Assembly (NCBI RefSeq): GCF_003597395.2
Contig: NC_133778.1
Coordinates: 17,799,535 to 17,863,534 of the forward strand
DNA: 64,000 nt
Reading direction: 5' to 3'
DNA from: Chelonoidis abingdonii
Taxonomy: Eukaryota; Chordata; Testudines; Testudinidae
Under the pieces are notes generated by a model. That model worked only from the letters and a program-made list of their open reading frames with translations, was not told the DNA's origin and did no database searches. Below, one piece after another: positions 45,082 through 55,879 of the stretch (positions are counted from its first letter, which is position 1; the number at the start of each line of letters is the position of its first letter). Both the position numbers and the translations under genes were made by a program.

Positions 45082-46182
45082 TTGGGCTCCAGACTACAGC
45101 AGTGGAATCTCCTGGCAGGTGATGTTAGGGTTTCCATGTTCCGTGACCGTCAAAAGGATCTTGTCCCATTCTTCTTCATGGAAGGTGATCTTGTAGCCTG
45201 CAACAACATCGATGGTGTGATGGCAGCCCTCAACATCGTTCACGATCCAGATGAGTGGAGACTGTTCATTGATTCATCGAAGACGAGTCTTAAAGCTGTT
45301 TTGCTGCATAATGGCAATGTTTTGCCATCAATTCCAGTTGGTCATGCAGTCCATATGAAGGAAACCTATGACAACATGAAACAACTTTTGAGGTGCATAA
45401 ACTATGACCAACATCAGTGGCAGCTTTGTGGCAATTTGAAGGTTGTTGCTCTCTTGCTTGGTCTGCAGACTGGATACACAAAGTACTGCTGTTTTCTCTG
45501 CGAATGGGATAGTCGTGCAAGAGATTCCCACTACATCAAGAAAGATTGGCCACTCCGACAGTCATTGGAGCCTGGGAGGAAAAGTGTTCAGCATCCACCA
45601 CTTGTTGAATCAAGGAAGATTTTGTTACCACCCTTACACATCAAGCTGGGTCTGATGAAGAACTTTGTCAAGGCCATTGACAAAACACAAGCAGCTTTCA
45701 AGTACCTCCGTGGAAAATTTCCAAGGTTAAGTGAAGCTAAGATAAAGGAAGGTGTCTTTGTTGGTCCTCAGATTCGTGAACTTCTTCGAGATGATGCATT
45801 TGACCATGCACTGCGTGGCAAGGAAAAGACGGCATGGAAAGCCTTCCAGTTAGTGGCAATAAATTTTCTCGGAAACAACAAGGCAGACAACTACAGGTTG
45901 TTGGTGGAAAACCTCCTCAAGGCATACAAAAGCCTTGGTTGCAACATGTCACTAAAGATACATTTTTTGCACTCTCATCTAGATTTTTTTCCACCAAACT
46001 GCGGAGCAGTGAGCGACGAGCACGGCGAGCGATTTCACCAGGACATTGCAACAATGGAGAAACGCTATCAGGGCAAATGGAGCCCATCAGTGCTTGCAGA
46101 CTACTGCTGGACAGTGACAAGAGATGCTCCATTTAATGAATACAAGAGACAAGCCAAGAAGCGCCGAGTAGACACTGAATAG
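45082..46182 (+). CDS. 366-codon open frame of an unclassified, apparently mobile protein family
   Basis: I do not recognise a named domain, but the sequence matches in style a multicopy 'hypothetical protein' family I recall from arthropods and some vertebrates. Visible features: 'EWRLFIDSS' near residues 58-66, a cysteine group 'YCCFLCEWD' at 135-143, 'LPPLHIKLGLMK' at 182-193, 'HFLHSHLDFF' at about 294-303, 'SDEHGERFHQDI' at 311-322, and a basic C-terminus. The acidic/histidine residues in the last two motifs could be catalytic (inference). The frame opens at TTG; TAG at 45076-45078 blocks it upstream and the first ATG is 45136 (348 codons). The N-terminus is therefore lost, or lies in another exon. 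It stays open amid decayed transposons. It ends at TAG, with an AATAAA 41 bp further on. Not part of PARD3B: opposite strand and intronic. Confidence 0.7.
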   Translation: MGSRLQQWNLLAGDVRVSMFRDRQKDLVPFFFMEGDLVACNNIDGVMAALNIVHDPDEWRLFIDSSKTSLKAVLLHNGNVLPSIPVGHAVHMKETYDNMKQLLRCINYDQHQWQLCGNLKVVALLLGLQTGYTKYCCFLCEWDSRARDSHYIKKDWPLRQSLEPGRKSVQHPPLVESRKILLPPLHIKLGLMKNFVKAIDKTQAAFKYLRGKFPRLSEAKIKEGVFVGPQIRELLRDDAFDHALRGKEKTAWKAFQLVAINFLGNNKADNYRLLVENLLKAYKSLGCNMSLKIHFLHSHLDFFPPNCGAVSDEHGERFHQDIATMEKRYQGKWSPSVLADYCWTVTRDAPFNEYKRQAKKRRVDTE

Positions 46183-46515
46183 GACTAAACTATGTACATA
46201 ATAGTTTTTTGCCTTTGGTTTCATAATAAATTTTATTTATATAACCCTTTTGCTGATTTTTAAAGTGTTACATAAACAGGACAGGTGAAATATTATCATG
46301 TAAAGCAACCATAAACACATGAAAAGATCTAGGTTTACAATTTATGATTAAAACTCTACTATCTTCACAATATACATAGACATAAAATGTAAAAACTTAA
46401 ATATCTTAGAAGCAGTAGCCAATCCATTGTTTTAATTGTCATATTTGAATTCAGCACATCAAAATACATAATAAATACCACATTTTATCTCTGAAGCAGA
46501 TGACTTCTCAAAAAT
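46183..46515 (+). repeat. Probable 3' noncoding tail of the element at 45082
   Basis: AT-rich sequence with AATAAA at 46226. It reads continuously with the open frame and, from memory, accompanies copies of this family elsewhere. The end point is a guess. Confidence 0.4.
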
Positions 46516-47481
46516 TGTAGACCAGTGTTATGGACTAACAGCAGTATTATGACCAGTGGACTGAGGACCTTCTAATCTTTTGGATGTTACCAGAGACACT
46601 ATAAACCAGCAGTTTATTCCATCACTGCTACAAACCTGATCCAAGAACTTTGCAATGATTGTATTATTTGATTTTTTTGACCATTTTAACTCTCTCTTCT
46701 TTTTTCTTATAAACAAACCTTTGGATATTAGATACTAAAGAATTGACAACAGCATGATTATTGAGTAAGATCTAAATTATATATTGACCTGGGTATGTAG
46801 ATGGTTCTTTGGGATCATAAGAACCCTTTGGTTGATGAAATTGGTTTTAAATAACCACTCATCATTAAGTCTAGTATCTGGGCAGTGAAACAAGTGCTGG
46901 GATACCTAAGGGTACTGAATTTCTGACTTCTTGTTAGCCAGTGTGGTGAGACAGAAGTTTTACTTTTGTTACTGGTTTGGTATATCTTATGGAAGAATAA
47001 CCACCAATGTAGGGTGAGTCTGCTCTATTTCTCAGCAGTTTGTCCTAAATCTGGCATCCTCAGCTGTGACCCACTGAGGCACGGTGACACCTAGGTTGTG
47101 CTATGGCAGAAGTTAGCAATATTATGAGACAGCCTAGATGAGTAAGCACTGTAAAGAGATGTGTGACTCACTATTCCTTTCAGTAACATATGTACCACAA
47201 AATACTGCATTGTGAAATGTGTGAGACAATGTTGCGTGTGGATTTATGGATAACTCGCTGCTATTATGCTTTACAGTCTGTGACTAAAATTGTTTAAACT
47301 CTCCCAGGTATGTTAGGGGGCTGTTGATAAACAGGCTCTCTCTAGACAAAGGAAAGAGGCTAACTCCTCTGAATTTGGACATATCTGGTTAATGGGCTAG
47401 TCATTTATATCAGAAGTTGCAGGAAGAGATAATTTGTATTATAAACATTACCAACAGCAGAAAAGACAGCCTGGAGTCTGT
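46516..47481. repeat. Intron with a possible decayed LTR-element piece
   Basis: About 46790-47110 ('ttactggtttggtatatctt', 'ctcagcagtttgtcctaaat', 'gctgtgacccactgaggca') resembles an untranslated part of a reptile LTR retroelement. No ends or genes are seen. The rest is plain AT-rich intron. Confidence 0.35.
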
Positions 47482-47486
47482 ACCAG

Positions 47487-48462
47487 TGTGATGGGGGTCT
47501 ACACCCCATACTTGCCTGGAAAGGGTTAATGTAGGCTAAGAAGGTGGCCAATTAACCAGACAGGCCACAGCTGACAGGAATCAGGTGGCTTGAGTAATCC
47601 CTTGACTGATGGAGGGAGCCCAGCCAAGAAGAAATGAGCTGTGTGGGATTTATAAAGCCAGGAAATGGGTTGCTGAAGGGGGCAATAGGGAAGTATGCTG
47701 CAGTCACTGCCCGGGAGGAGTGTTTCATAAGAACATTAGAACGGCCGTACTGGGTCAGACCAAAGGTCCCTCTAGCCCAGAATGCTGTCTATCGACAGTG
47801 GCCAATGCCAGGTGCCCCAGAGGGAGTGAACCTAACAGACAATGATCAAGTGGTCTCTCGCCTGCCATCCATTTCCATCTCTGACAAACAGAGGCTAGGG
47901 ACACCATTCCTTACCCATCCTGGCTAATAGCCATTAATGGACTTAACCTCTATGAATTTATCTAGTTCTTTTTTAAACCCTGTTATAGTCCTAGTCTTTG
48001 GAGGCTGCAGGGGCATGCAGCCTACAGCTGCTCCCTGGGAGGAGGGAGTGGTGAAGCCAGCAAACCCAGACGGTAAGGAAAGGGGCTCAGGGAAAGGCCT
48101 AAAAGGAAACAGACCCTGACTGCTGTCTAGAGGCTGCTTGAGCTGGAAACTGGAGCCAGGGTCGGCCCAGATTCCCCTGCTAGCCAGTGAGGGAGTGGCA
48201 CCAAGGCACTGAATGGGACAACGTCCTAGGCCTGCTGAAGGAAGATTTTGATATCCCAGAAGGGGAAAACATGCACAGGGACCTGGCTGGAGGGCTGAGT
48301 CATGAAGAGGCAGCAGCAGCTCATGGAGTGAGAGAGGGGCTGCAGACCCAGAGAGAGGGAGGCAGCATGTCACTGCAGAAAGGAGCATCCACCTCATGAG
48401 CTATTTCCTAGAGTGACTAGGAGGAGGTGCCAGCCTAGTGGTGAGTTGAGCACCCCATCACA
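47487..48462. mobile_element. LTR with 5-bp target duplication, split by CR1 (LTR family B)
   Basis: Begins 'tgtgatgggggtctacaccc' and ends 'gagcaccccatcaca'. The terminal inverted repeat is tgtgatgggg/ccccatcaca, and the flanks are 'accag' at 47482-47486 and 48463-48467, a perfect 5-bp duplication. Contains a TATA-like 'gggatttataaagcc' at about 47645. A CR1 fragment occupies 47729-47996. Open frames up to 157 codons in the GC-rich right half are composition artefacts. No internal retroviral genes flank it, so it is a solo LTR. Confidence 0.82.
47729..47996 (-). mobile_element. CR1 LINE 3' end, antisense, inside the LTR
   Basis: 'actgggtcagaccaaaggtc', 'cagtggccaatgccaggtgc', 'ctggctaatagccattaatg' and 'aaaccctgttatagtcctag' are well-known antisense CR1 3' text in reptile genomes. 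Its 3' end is on the left, and it is severely 5'-truncated (about 270 bp). It is less diverged from the remembered consensus than the CR1 at 32345-34245, so it looks younger. Confidence 0.88.
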
Positions 48463-48467
48463 ACCAG

Positions 48468-51065
48468 ACAGAATGGCACCCACAACTAGCTGGGAAAAGG
48501 AGCTTTATGTGGGGATACATTTCAGAAGAATACATTGCAAAGGTTTACTGGACTATAAAGAAGAGTGAACTTTCTAATGGCTAAGACAGTTTCTCATCAG
48601 GTAAAGGATAACTTAAGGGTTCACCTCCTGGTCACTGGTGATTTCTCCTATGGAGACAAGCCCTTCGACACTTCTGAAAATTTTACACTACATGGTTGTG
48701 AATGGACTGTGTCCTCTGAAGAGACAACTATATGGCTTTTTGATACTGAAGTCCTTCCTTCTCTACCTTCTCACAGAAAGTTTGCACTATTAAAAGGCAT
48801 AGCCCTGGACACGTACAAGAGGCTGCATTACTGAAAATTGAGGGTGATTAGAAATAAACAGAAAAATGCTGATTGACAAAGAAATGTGTGATTTTTTTCA
48901 AGTTAATGTGTTTCTATTTTTAACTTATGTCAGTTCTTAGGATTCCCGGAGTGCACTGATCATACTAATGCTTCGGTTACATTCATGAAGAAGAACCACT
49001 GAAATTTCTATAGCATCTCTCATCTCAAAGATCTTGGCAAAATATACACAGGATTACTTCACCTTCACTACAATGCAGCCATCACTGAGAAGAAATGCAC
49101 CAACTGTTTAACAGTGCACAGGAATGCCACATAGCAGTTTAAATCAAGAAGAAAAGAAAACTATGCAAAACTGAAATTGCAGATGGAGTTTTAGGTAGAA
49201 GGGATGTAAGTATGCATGTTGGAAGTACAAGAGGAACCTGCCCCAGATGTATGCATTTACATAGCAGGGGTTAACCATGTTCTTCCTAATCACCTGAGTA
49301 ATAATCTCAGCACATGCGTAGAGCACTGCAGCCTGCATTTTGCACTGTAGAGGGTTCCCAGGTTGGTATGGGACAACCCATGAGTGCGACACTATAGTAA
49401 AAAAATAAATTCAGATCATGATGTGTTTTTTAGTGGGGGAAGGGAAAGGCAGTTAATTATATATCAGCTATTAGTAGCACTTATCTGGCCATAGAGATTC
49501 TCTCATTATAAGTGGCCGTATAATTTTATAAAAGTCATAAAAATGATAATACATTTTTTTTAAAAAAATTTGATTTCTTGATTCAACAGATGAGTTTTAA
49601 TTCTCTCTGGCAATGACACATAACTGGAATTCCCAGACTAAAATGAGATCATCTACGCTCTGCTGAAACCAAAGAAGAAAGGTTTTTTTTGGGTTTTTTT
49701 TTTAAACTTTAGTCACTACTCAAGTCCCCACACACTATATCACCAGCTATGATTCAGAGGGAGGGAAAAAACACAGTATTCTGAAGAAAAATTAACAGCA
49801 AAAAATCATGACACACACACAGAGGGAAATCTAGCAAAACATGAACTATTCCATGAACACTGATAAAAGCAAAATAACTTCTGTTTGGCTAATAAAGCAT
49901 CCATTATCCACCTTCCCATTGTTCTGATGCAGATGAGGTCATTTTCACACCTGACCTAAGATAGATTTGTTTGGTAATTAATGTAGTTTTTCTTTCCACA
50001 GCTCCATCTCCTCTCAGTTGCCCACACTGGCAGGATTTCCTCGCCTCCAGTTGTCAGTATTTTCAATAACTGTTGGTTTAGATGTCACAAACCATTCTAT
50101 AAATTCAAATCCGTTTATTCAGGTTTGACACAACTCTAACGGTGAATACAAACAAACTTTTGTCTTTGAGAGAGAGGAAAGACAGATTTAATACTGGCAA
50201 AGGCAGCCTAACAGGAATTCCAGTTTCTCCAATATGGCCAAACAGGCTCTACAAGCCCCAGATTCAACTAAGATTTTCTTGCTAGCAGGTTGGTAATGGA
50301 CCAGCCCAGGGAGACCAGGCTCACCCAGGGTTACTTCTGCCTCACCTCATCATCAAATTTTTTTTTTTAAGTTGGGGTTTTCCTGTTCAAGTTTTGGTTT
50401 TAGTTTTCCAGTAAGTGTTGCTTGTGTGGCTCGGAATTAGAGATGAGTTCATGCTAAAATCCCAGCTCCAAACACTGCAACCAGACCTGGACTTGGATCA
50501 GAGTCTGCAGCTCAATCTTATCACAATAGCAAACAAAGTCTACATTTAATGGTAAGACACACTTTATCCAGCCAAAACCTACATGTTCATGGGAGAGACT
50601 TGTACATTCCTTTTCACTTTCACAAGAAAGCGATACATACCACAACTTCAGTTTCAATTGGAATTGTACAAAATGGTCTTGTTAAAATGGAATTCTGTAA
50701 CAGAACTTTACACCCCTATTAGGTCTGGCGCAGCTAGCAGCACACCTAATAATGGGTCTAATCTAAGTATGTTTGAATGTGAGAAATTTCAGATTTGGAT
50801 CTGGATTTCGAATCCTCTACATTTAGCACAGAGTTGACATAACTGGCTCCTATGCATGGGGGGGTGGGGTTGATGGTATGGAAGGGGAGATGACAATTAG
50901 CTGCCTCTCCCTTGTATGGCAGCTATCCCCTTCTTGACTATCTGATCAACAACTTTCTCCTATACTGTATTCAGATGAATGAGAAAGAGAATTTGGCATA
51001 TTCCCTGCTAAGCATTTACATTTCTGTTCATGTCACAAACTTCCGATGATCTGTATTTCAATGGT
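48468..51065. other. Intronic stretch, no gene seen
   Basis: An 89-codon frame at 48565-48834 lies in what may be old repeat DNA. Poly-T/poly-A tracts at 49555-49567, 49682-49703 and 50360-50369. No exon, RNA gene or clean element ends. Confidence 0.5.
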
Positions 51066-51590
51066 CCTAAGACCAGGGCTGGCCTTACCATGAGGTGAAC
51101 CGAGGCAGCTGCCTCAGGTGCAAGACTGTGTGTGTCTGGGGGGGTGGGGAGGTGCACTAGGACCCAAAGTGTAGAAAATTGTGTCTGCTGCTGGTGCATA
51201 TGTATTCTCTCTGCTCTAGATGCACAGAGATGGTGGAGTGCTGTGCTGGAGGAAGGAGGGCACAAGAGACATAACAGGCAGGCAGGAGAAAAGGTGAGAG
51301 GGAATAAAGCAGCAGAAGCTGCAGGGAAAGAGGAGGAGCAGCTTCTTATGTACCTCTCTAGCACCCTCAGGAGCCTGGACTGATTAACATCAGCTTCTCA
51401 GGGAGCCTCCTGTTTCCTGCTGCTTCCCTGAACCTGCTTGAGGACAACAGCAGTCAACTGAAGCAGTAGGAGCCAATTAGGTCCTTAAGATGCTGATATC
51501 TTCCCTCAGTCAGGCCCTGCTACCAACCTGCTTATTTTTCCCCTTCAATTGAGTGTTGAGAGCCACTATAGCTGGCACAGAACAGCAACC

Positions 51591-54374
51591 ATGAGTGAAA
51601 GAAGAAAACGCCCCTCTGGGCAGCATTCAGAAAAAGAGAAAGCAAAGGAAGATTTTCTGTCTAAGCAGGAAGGAGCTCTCCTGAGATACAGAGACACAAA
51701 TGTTCATGGTGACCCTTCCGGCCCCAGTGAGGATTAGGGTGACCAGACGTACCGATTTTATAGGGACAGTCCCGATTTTTGTCTCTTTTTCGTATATAAG
51801 CTCCTATTACTCCCTATCCCCAGTCCCGATTTTGCTGTCTGGTCATCCTAGTGAGGATGTGAATGGTGAGAAGATGCCTGATCTCCCAGTTAGTCAGAGT
51901 GCAGGTGACCTAGCAGCTACTGCAGCGTCCATATCTCCATCTCAAATGGATGTAACCATGCATATTCCTGAAGAAAAATGTAGGTCAGAGAAGAGTGTGG
52001 TTGAGGCGCAAGAAACAGCTGCTGCTGAGTTTAGTTCCTTAAGTCTAGATTATCCAGGACTGTGGACCCACTTGAGCAGTAGCCTGAGGGACTTCCTTGT
52101 ACTGCATGGGCCACAGCAAGTGAAAAACTTCATGTTCCCCAAAGACAAGGAAAATAGAAGTTTCCATCCAACACATTACTGGCATGAAATCCCCAATGGT
52201 GACAAAGTGAGAGGCCATGGCTTATGTACTCAAAAACCCAGAATGCTGCATACTGTTTTTGTTGCAAACTCTTCCAGTCTAATGTTCCAGCCACATTGGG
52301 TTCTACAGGAACAAAGGACTGGAAAAATCTGGCTAGAAATCTGGCATGCCATGAGAAGGCAGCAAATCACCAGAGAGCATTCCATAGGTGGAAAGAGCTT
52401 GAGATGAGACTAAGGTTAAAGGCCACCATAGATGATCAGCATCAAGAGAAGAAGATTGCATCAGAGTCTCTTTACTGGCAAAATGTTCTGAAAAGGCTCA
52501 TTGCCATTGTGAGAATGCTTGCTACCCAAACCTAGCACTGTGTGGCACTTCAGATCAGCTGTATGTGCCAAACAATGGAAACTTCCTTAAAATTGTGGAG
52601 CTGATGGCTGAGTTTGATGCTGTACTCCAGGAGCATCTAAGAAGAGTCACCACCCAAGAAATGTACACACACCACTGGAAAAAAAACAATTCAAAAAACA
52701 ATTCAAAAATGAGATCATCACAGTTACTGGCAACAAAAGTCAAACAGAAGATTGTGGCAGATCTGAAGTCAGCAAGATATACTCTGTTATTCTGGACTGC
52801 ACACCTGACATCAGCCATATGGAACAAATGACTTTAATGGTGCATTTTGTAACAACAACAGAACCTAGTGAAAATGTCCCTGCAATGGTGACTGTCAGAG
52901 AGCATTTCTCTAGAAGTTTTATTGACATTGATGATAATACAGGGAGCATTTGGTATGACAAATGTCTTCTTAAAAAAGCTGGAAGATACGGGAATTGCGA
53001 TAGCTGACATGAGAGGTCAGGGCTACGATAATGGTGCCAACATGAGAGGAAAGAACAGAGGAGTGCAGACATGGATCCGAGAGTTAAACCCTCGAGCTTT
53101 TTTTGTCCCATGCAGTTCTCATTCATTGAACTTGGTGGTCAGTGATGCAGCATCAGCAACTTGGTGGTCATTGATGCAGCATCAGCTTCTAATGAGGTTG
53201 CTGAATTTTTTAACGTAATTCAAAGCATCTATGTATTTTGCTCTCCATCAACTCATCGATGGCAAATTTTGAAGCAACATCTGGGAGTTTCATACAATGG
53301 GAAAGTTGAGTGAAGGCGATAAAGCCTATCAAACACCAAATTGGGAAGATATATGATGCCATAGTTGCCATTATGGAGGATAATGCTATGACAGGAACTG
53401 TTGGTGGGAGAACAGTGGCAGAGGGAAATGAAATCACCAGAAACACACATAACTTCAAATTTCTATGTGACTTAGTGTTGTGGCATGACATACTGTTTGA
53501 AATAAATGTTGTAAGCAAGAGATTTCAAGGTGTTGACCTTGATATTATCTGGAGCGATGGAACAACTGGACAAAGCAATGGCATACCTACAGTCTTATGG
53601 TCAGATGAGGGATTTCAAAACGTTCTGAAGAGTGCACAGAAGTTGGCAGAGGAACTTTACACAGAAGCTATTTTCCCACCCATTCAAGAATACAAGAGTA
53701 ATCGAAGAAGAGGATGACATTTTGATTATGAGGCACAGGATAATCCCATAAGAGACCCCAAACAACAATTCAAAGTTGAATTCTTTAAGCAGGTGCTAGA
53801 TTGTGCAATACAGTCAGTTGAAGAACATTTCATGTAGCTCAAGGAACACAACAGTATATCTGGGATGTTGTATGATATTCCAACACTCCTCACTATACCT
53901 GAAGATCTACACCAGCAATGCAGGGCACTGGAGACAGTGTTGACACATGATAACATGCGCGATATTGATGTGAGTGATTTAGGTGATGAACTGAAAGCCC
54001 TTTCAAGATACATTTCAGCAAGATCAACTCCAAAGGCTGTTCTGGAATATATGTGCACAAATAAGATGACCACCCTCTTTCCAAATGCTTTTATTGCTCT
54101 GCGCATACTTCTAACACTCCCTGTAATAGCTGCCAGTGGAGAACGCAGTTTCTCCAAGCTGAAGTTAATAAAAACACATCCACGCTCCACAATGACATAG
54201 GAGAGACTGGTCAGCCTTGCAACCATCTCAATAGAGCATGAGCTGGCCCAGACTGTGGACCTTCAGGAAGCAGTTCAAATCTTTGCAACCAAGGAGGCAT
54301 CACTTTGGTTATTCAAACAGATAAAAATGCCAGTATTTACAGTTACATTTGCTGTTCAGACATTTGAAAGTTAA
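51591..54374 (+). pseudogene. hAT transposase pseudogene (TTF-type zinc finger / MYM-type-like)
   Basis: The enzyme would cut and paste its own element in the nucleus. ATG at 51591 starts a basic N-terminus 'MSERRKRPSGQHSEKEKAK'. After the nested MITE comes a TTF-type zinc-finger region (52030-52300, 'AAYCFCCKLF' after a frame change near 52225 at a run of A). The RNase-H core follows: 'RGQGYDNGANM' at about 53010-53042, which includes a conserved acidic residue of the family, then 'CSSHSLNL' at about 53112-53135. The C-terminal hAT dimerisation region, 'FPNAFIALRILLTLPVIAAS' and 'GERSFSKLKLIK', lies at 54078-54175. In-frame TAG at 54198-54200; the natural TAA is at 54372. At least five frame breaks, so inactive. 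Confidence 0.9.
51735..51850. mobile_element. 116-bp MITE nested in the hAT transposase
   Basis: Starts 'tagggtgaccagacgtaccg' and ends 'gctgtctggtcatccta', an inverted repeat. Perfect 8-bp duplications 'gtgaggat' lie at 51727-51734 and 51851-51858. It contains repeated 'agtcccgattttt' words. Element plus duplication add 124 bp, not a multiple of three, so it alone broke the transposase frame. Confidence 0.92.
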
Positions 54375-54594
54375 CTTAATTAAAATTTTTGAACAAGGCA
54401 TTTTAAGTTGTTAGTTCTCCTTTACTGGGGTAGGTAGCAGAGCAGTACCATGAGAGGAGTAGAACAGAAAGGAGGCAGAATGGAGACCTTTTGAAGTTTT
54501 GGCCCAAGTGAGGAGGCGTGGTGGCCAAATGGGGGAATCATTTGAGCTCCCTGCCTCAGGTGCCAAAATATTGTGGTCCGGCCCTGGCTAAGAC

Positions 54595-55570
54595 ATATCC
54601 AAAGTATTGTATCTCTACAAACTCAAAACTCTCCATATCTGTGCTCTCACAGCCTCTCAAACACATCCAGCATAGAATGTGGCAGTGAGGAACCATATTA
54701 CAAGCCACCATACAAGATTCATTCACTCATATTTAAACTGCTCCCACATCCCATATTCCCAATTCTTCTAATGTCCATTCACCCATCTTCCTTGCACAGT
54801 CACGTACTGGCTAGAAAAATTCCATGTACATTTATTAACACCATGACACTAATGAAATCATATATTTCTTATACTCCCCAACTCCAGAAGTAACCAGCTT
54901 TAGAAACCTCACAGTGGTGGCTGTATCACTGAGTCACAGGGTTTTCTTTTTAATTCAAAGAAAAACTTCACCATCTTTCTTTAATGCTATCAACCCGGGA
55001 GTTTGACAGTAAGGATTAAAAATTGCTCCTTCTTTCTCACTTGGTTATTGGAAAGGCTGTGAAAGGTAATCAGTCTTGTGAAGCTAAACTTTACACTCTG
55101 CATAAAATGCCATGATTCCCAGGTCTCTCCCCAACCTAATTGAAAGTGCATAATATTGCACAGCTGGGGAAATGTAAACTGTAAACATATGCAATATATC
55201 ACACCATCACACAAAACTCTGTTATAATGGGCACTGGCTGATCATCAGGACCAAAAGGGATCTAAAAACAGTTTTGCTGAAGAATAAGAACTTTTCCTGT
55301 CTAAAAGAGAAAAAAAACGCTTTCTCAGCAGCATAGGAATTGGATTGGAGCAGGCAGTTCATTCATTCTGTTTGTGAAATATGGACCTTTCTATAATGAT
55401 TTTTATTTGACTGCTGCTTTATGTAGACCCTTCGGGGTACTGTTGGGGCAAAGGCTGTTCTTGGTCAAAATGAGGTAAATCAAGAGTAAAACCATTTTTT
55501 TCTATTCAGTAAATGCAAGTGCACGTGAAATTGAAAAATCAGGTGATCTGCAGCCATTGGGTAGTATTAC
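54595..55570. other. Intronic stretch before the exon, no gene seen
   Basis: One 106-codon plus-strand frame (54573-54893) starts in the transposon end and has no domain. Nothing else is recognised. Confidence 0.5.
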
Positions 55571-55879
55571 CTGTCAGCAGAAGTCTGTGGATGGTGCTGC
55601 TTGTTTATCTTTGCATACAGTCCTTCCAAATGCTCCCTCTCTCCTGACACTGAAGGGATATCCCGTGGGTATCCAAAAGTTTCTGCTACAGGGGGAGATG
55701 ATGGCCTGTAGACATTTGCTGCTGGATAAGCCTCTCTGAAGTGATTCACTATGGCATAATTTGGGTCCATCTCATCATCATCATCATCAATATCAGGAGG
55801 TGGACCTACAGGGCTCATGGAGTAATCAGCAAGCCCTCTTGCCTGCTTTTGCCGTAACTCCTGATGTTTTGCACCGATC
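55571..55879 (-). CDS. PARD3B: PARD3B C-terminal coding exon (309 bp)
   Basis: Part of the intracellular scaffold that helps set cell polarity and tight junctions. The minus strand shows pyrimidine tract 'tttgtttctttctaatgattag', then exon, then donor GTAATA. Exactly 309 bp, starting with the third base of an Arg codon and ending with two bases of a Ser codon: both introns phase 2. It encodes 'IGAKHQELRQKQARG', 'SMSPVGPPPDI', five Asp then 'EMDPNYAIVNHFREAYPAAN', and 'GEREHLEGLYAKINKQHHP'. I recall 'ERIGAKHQELREKQARG', 'DPNYARVNHFRE' and 'LEGLYAKVNK' from PARD3B; PARD3 differs ('MMDALYAQVKK'). The two DPNYA/GLYAK-type motifs carry tyrosines that could be phosphosites (inference). Upstream exons lie to the right, beyond the window. 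Confidence 0.9.

Larger units (their letters stand above)
51074..54586 (+). mobile_element. Full-length but broken hAT transposon (3513 bp)
   Basis: Left end 'cagggctggccttaccatga' and right end 'attgtggtccggccctg' are inverted repeats. Subterminal 'gcctcaggtgc' (left) and 'ctgcctcaggtgcc' (right) mirror each other. The 8-bp flanks 'cctaagac' (51066-51073) and 'gctaagac' (54587-54594) agree at 7 of 8. It encodes one long transposase, now carrying frameshifts, stops and a nested MITE. Length and organisation are those of an autonomous hAT, so it was once self-mobilising. Confidence 0.92.
12425..55570 (-). other. PARD3B: PARD3B intron between the two exons found (43,146 bp)
   Basis: Phase-2 intron bounded on the minus strand by donor GTAATA (next to 55571) and acceptor CAG (next to 12425). 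The split codon is AG|T, serine. It carries most of the mobile elements listed here. No further PARD3B exon was seen between them, consistent with these being adjacent exons in the family. Confidence 0.75.

Noticed and set aside
45290..45531. Antisense frames inside the 366-codon gene
   Set aside because: Shadows of the coding frame on the other strand.
47924..48397. 157-codon minus-strand frame rich in Leu/Pro/Ser
   Set aside because: It starts at the CR1 junction and runs through LTR sequence. The composition explains it.
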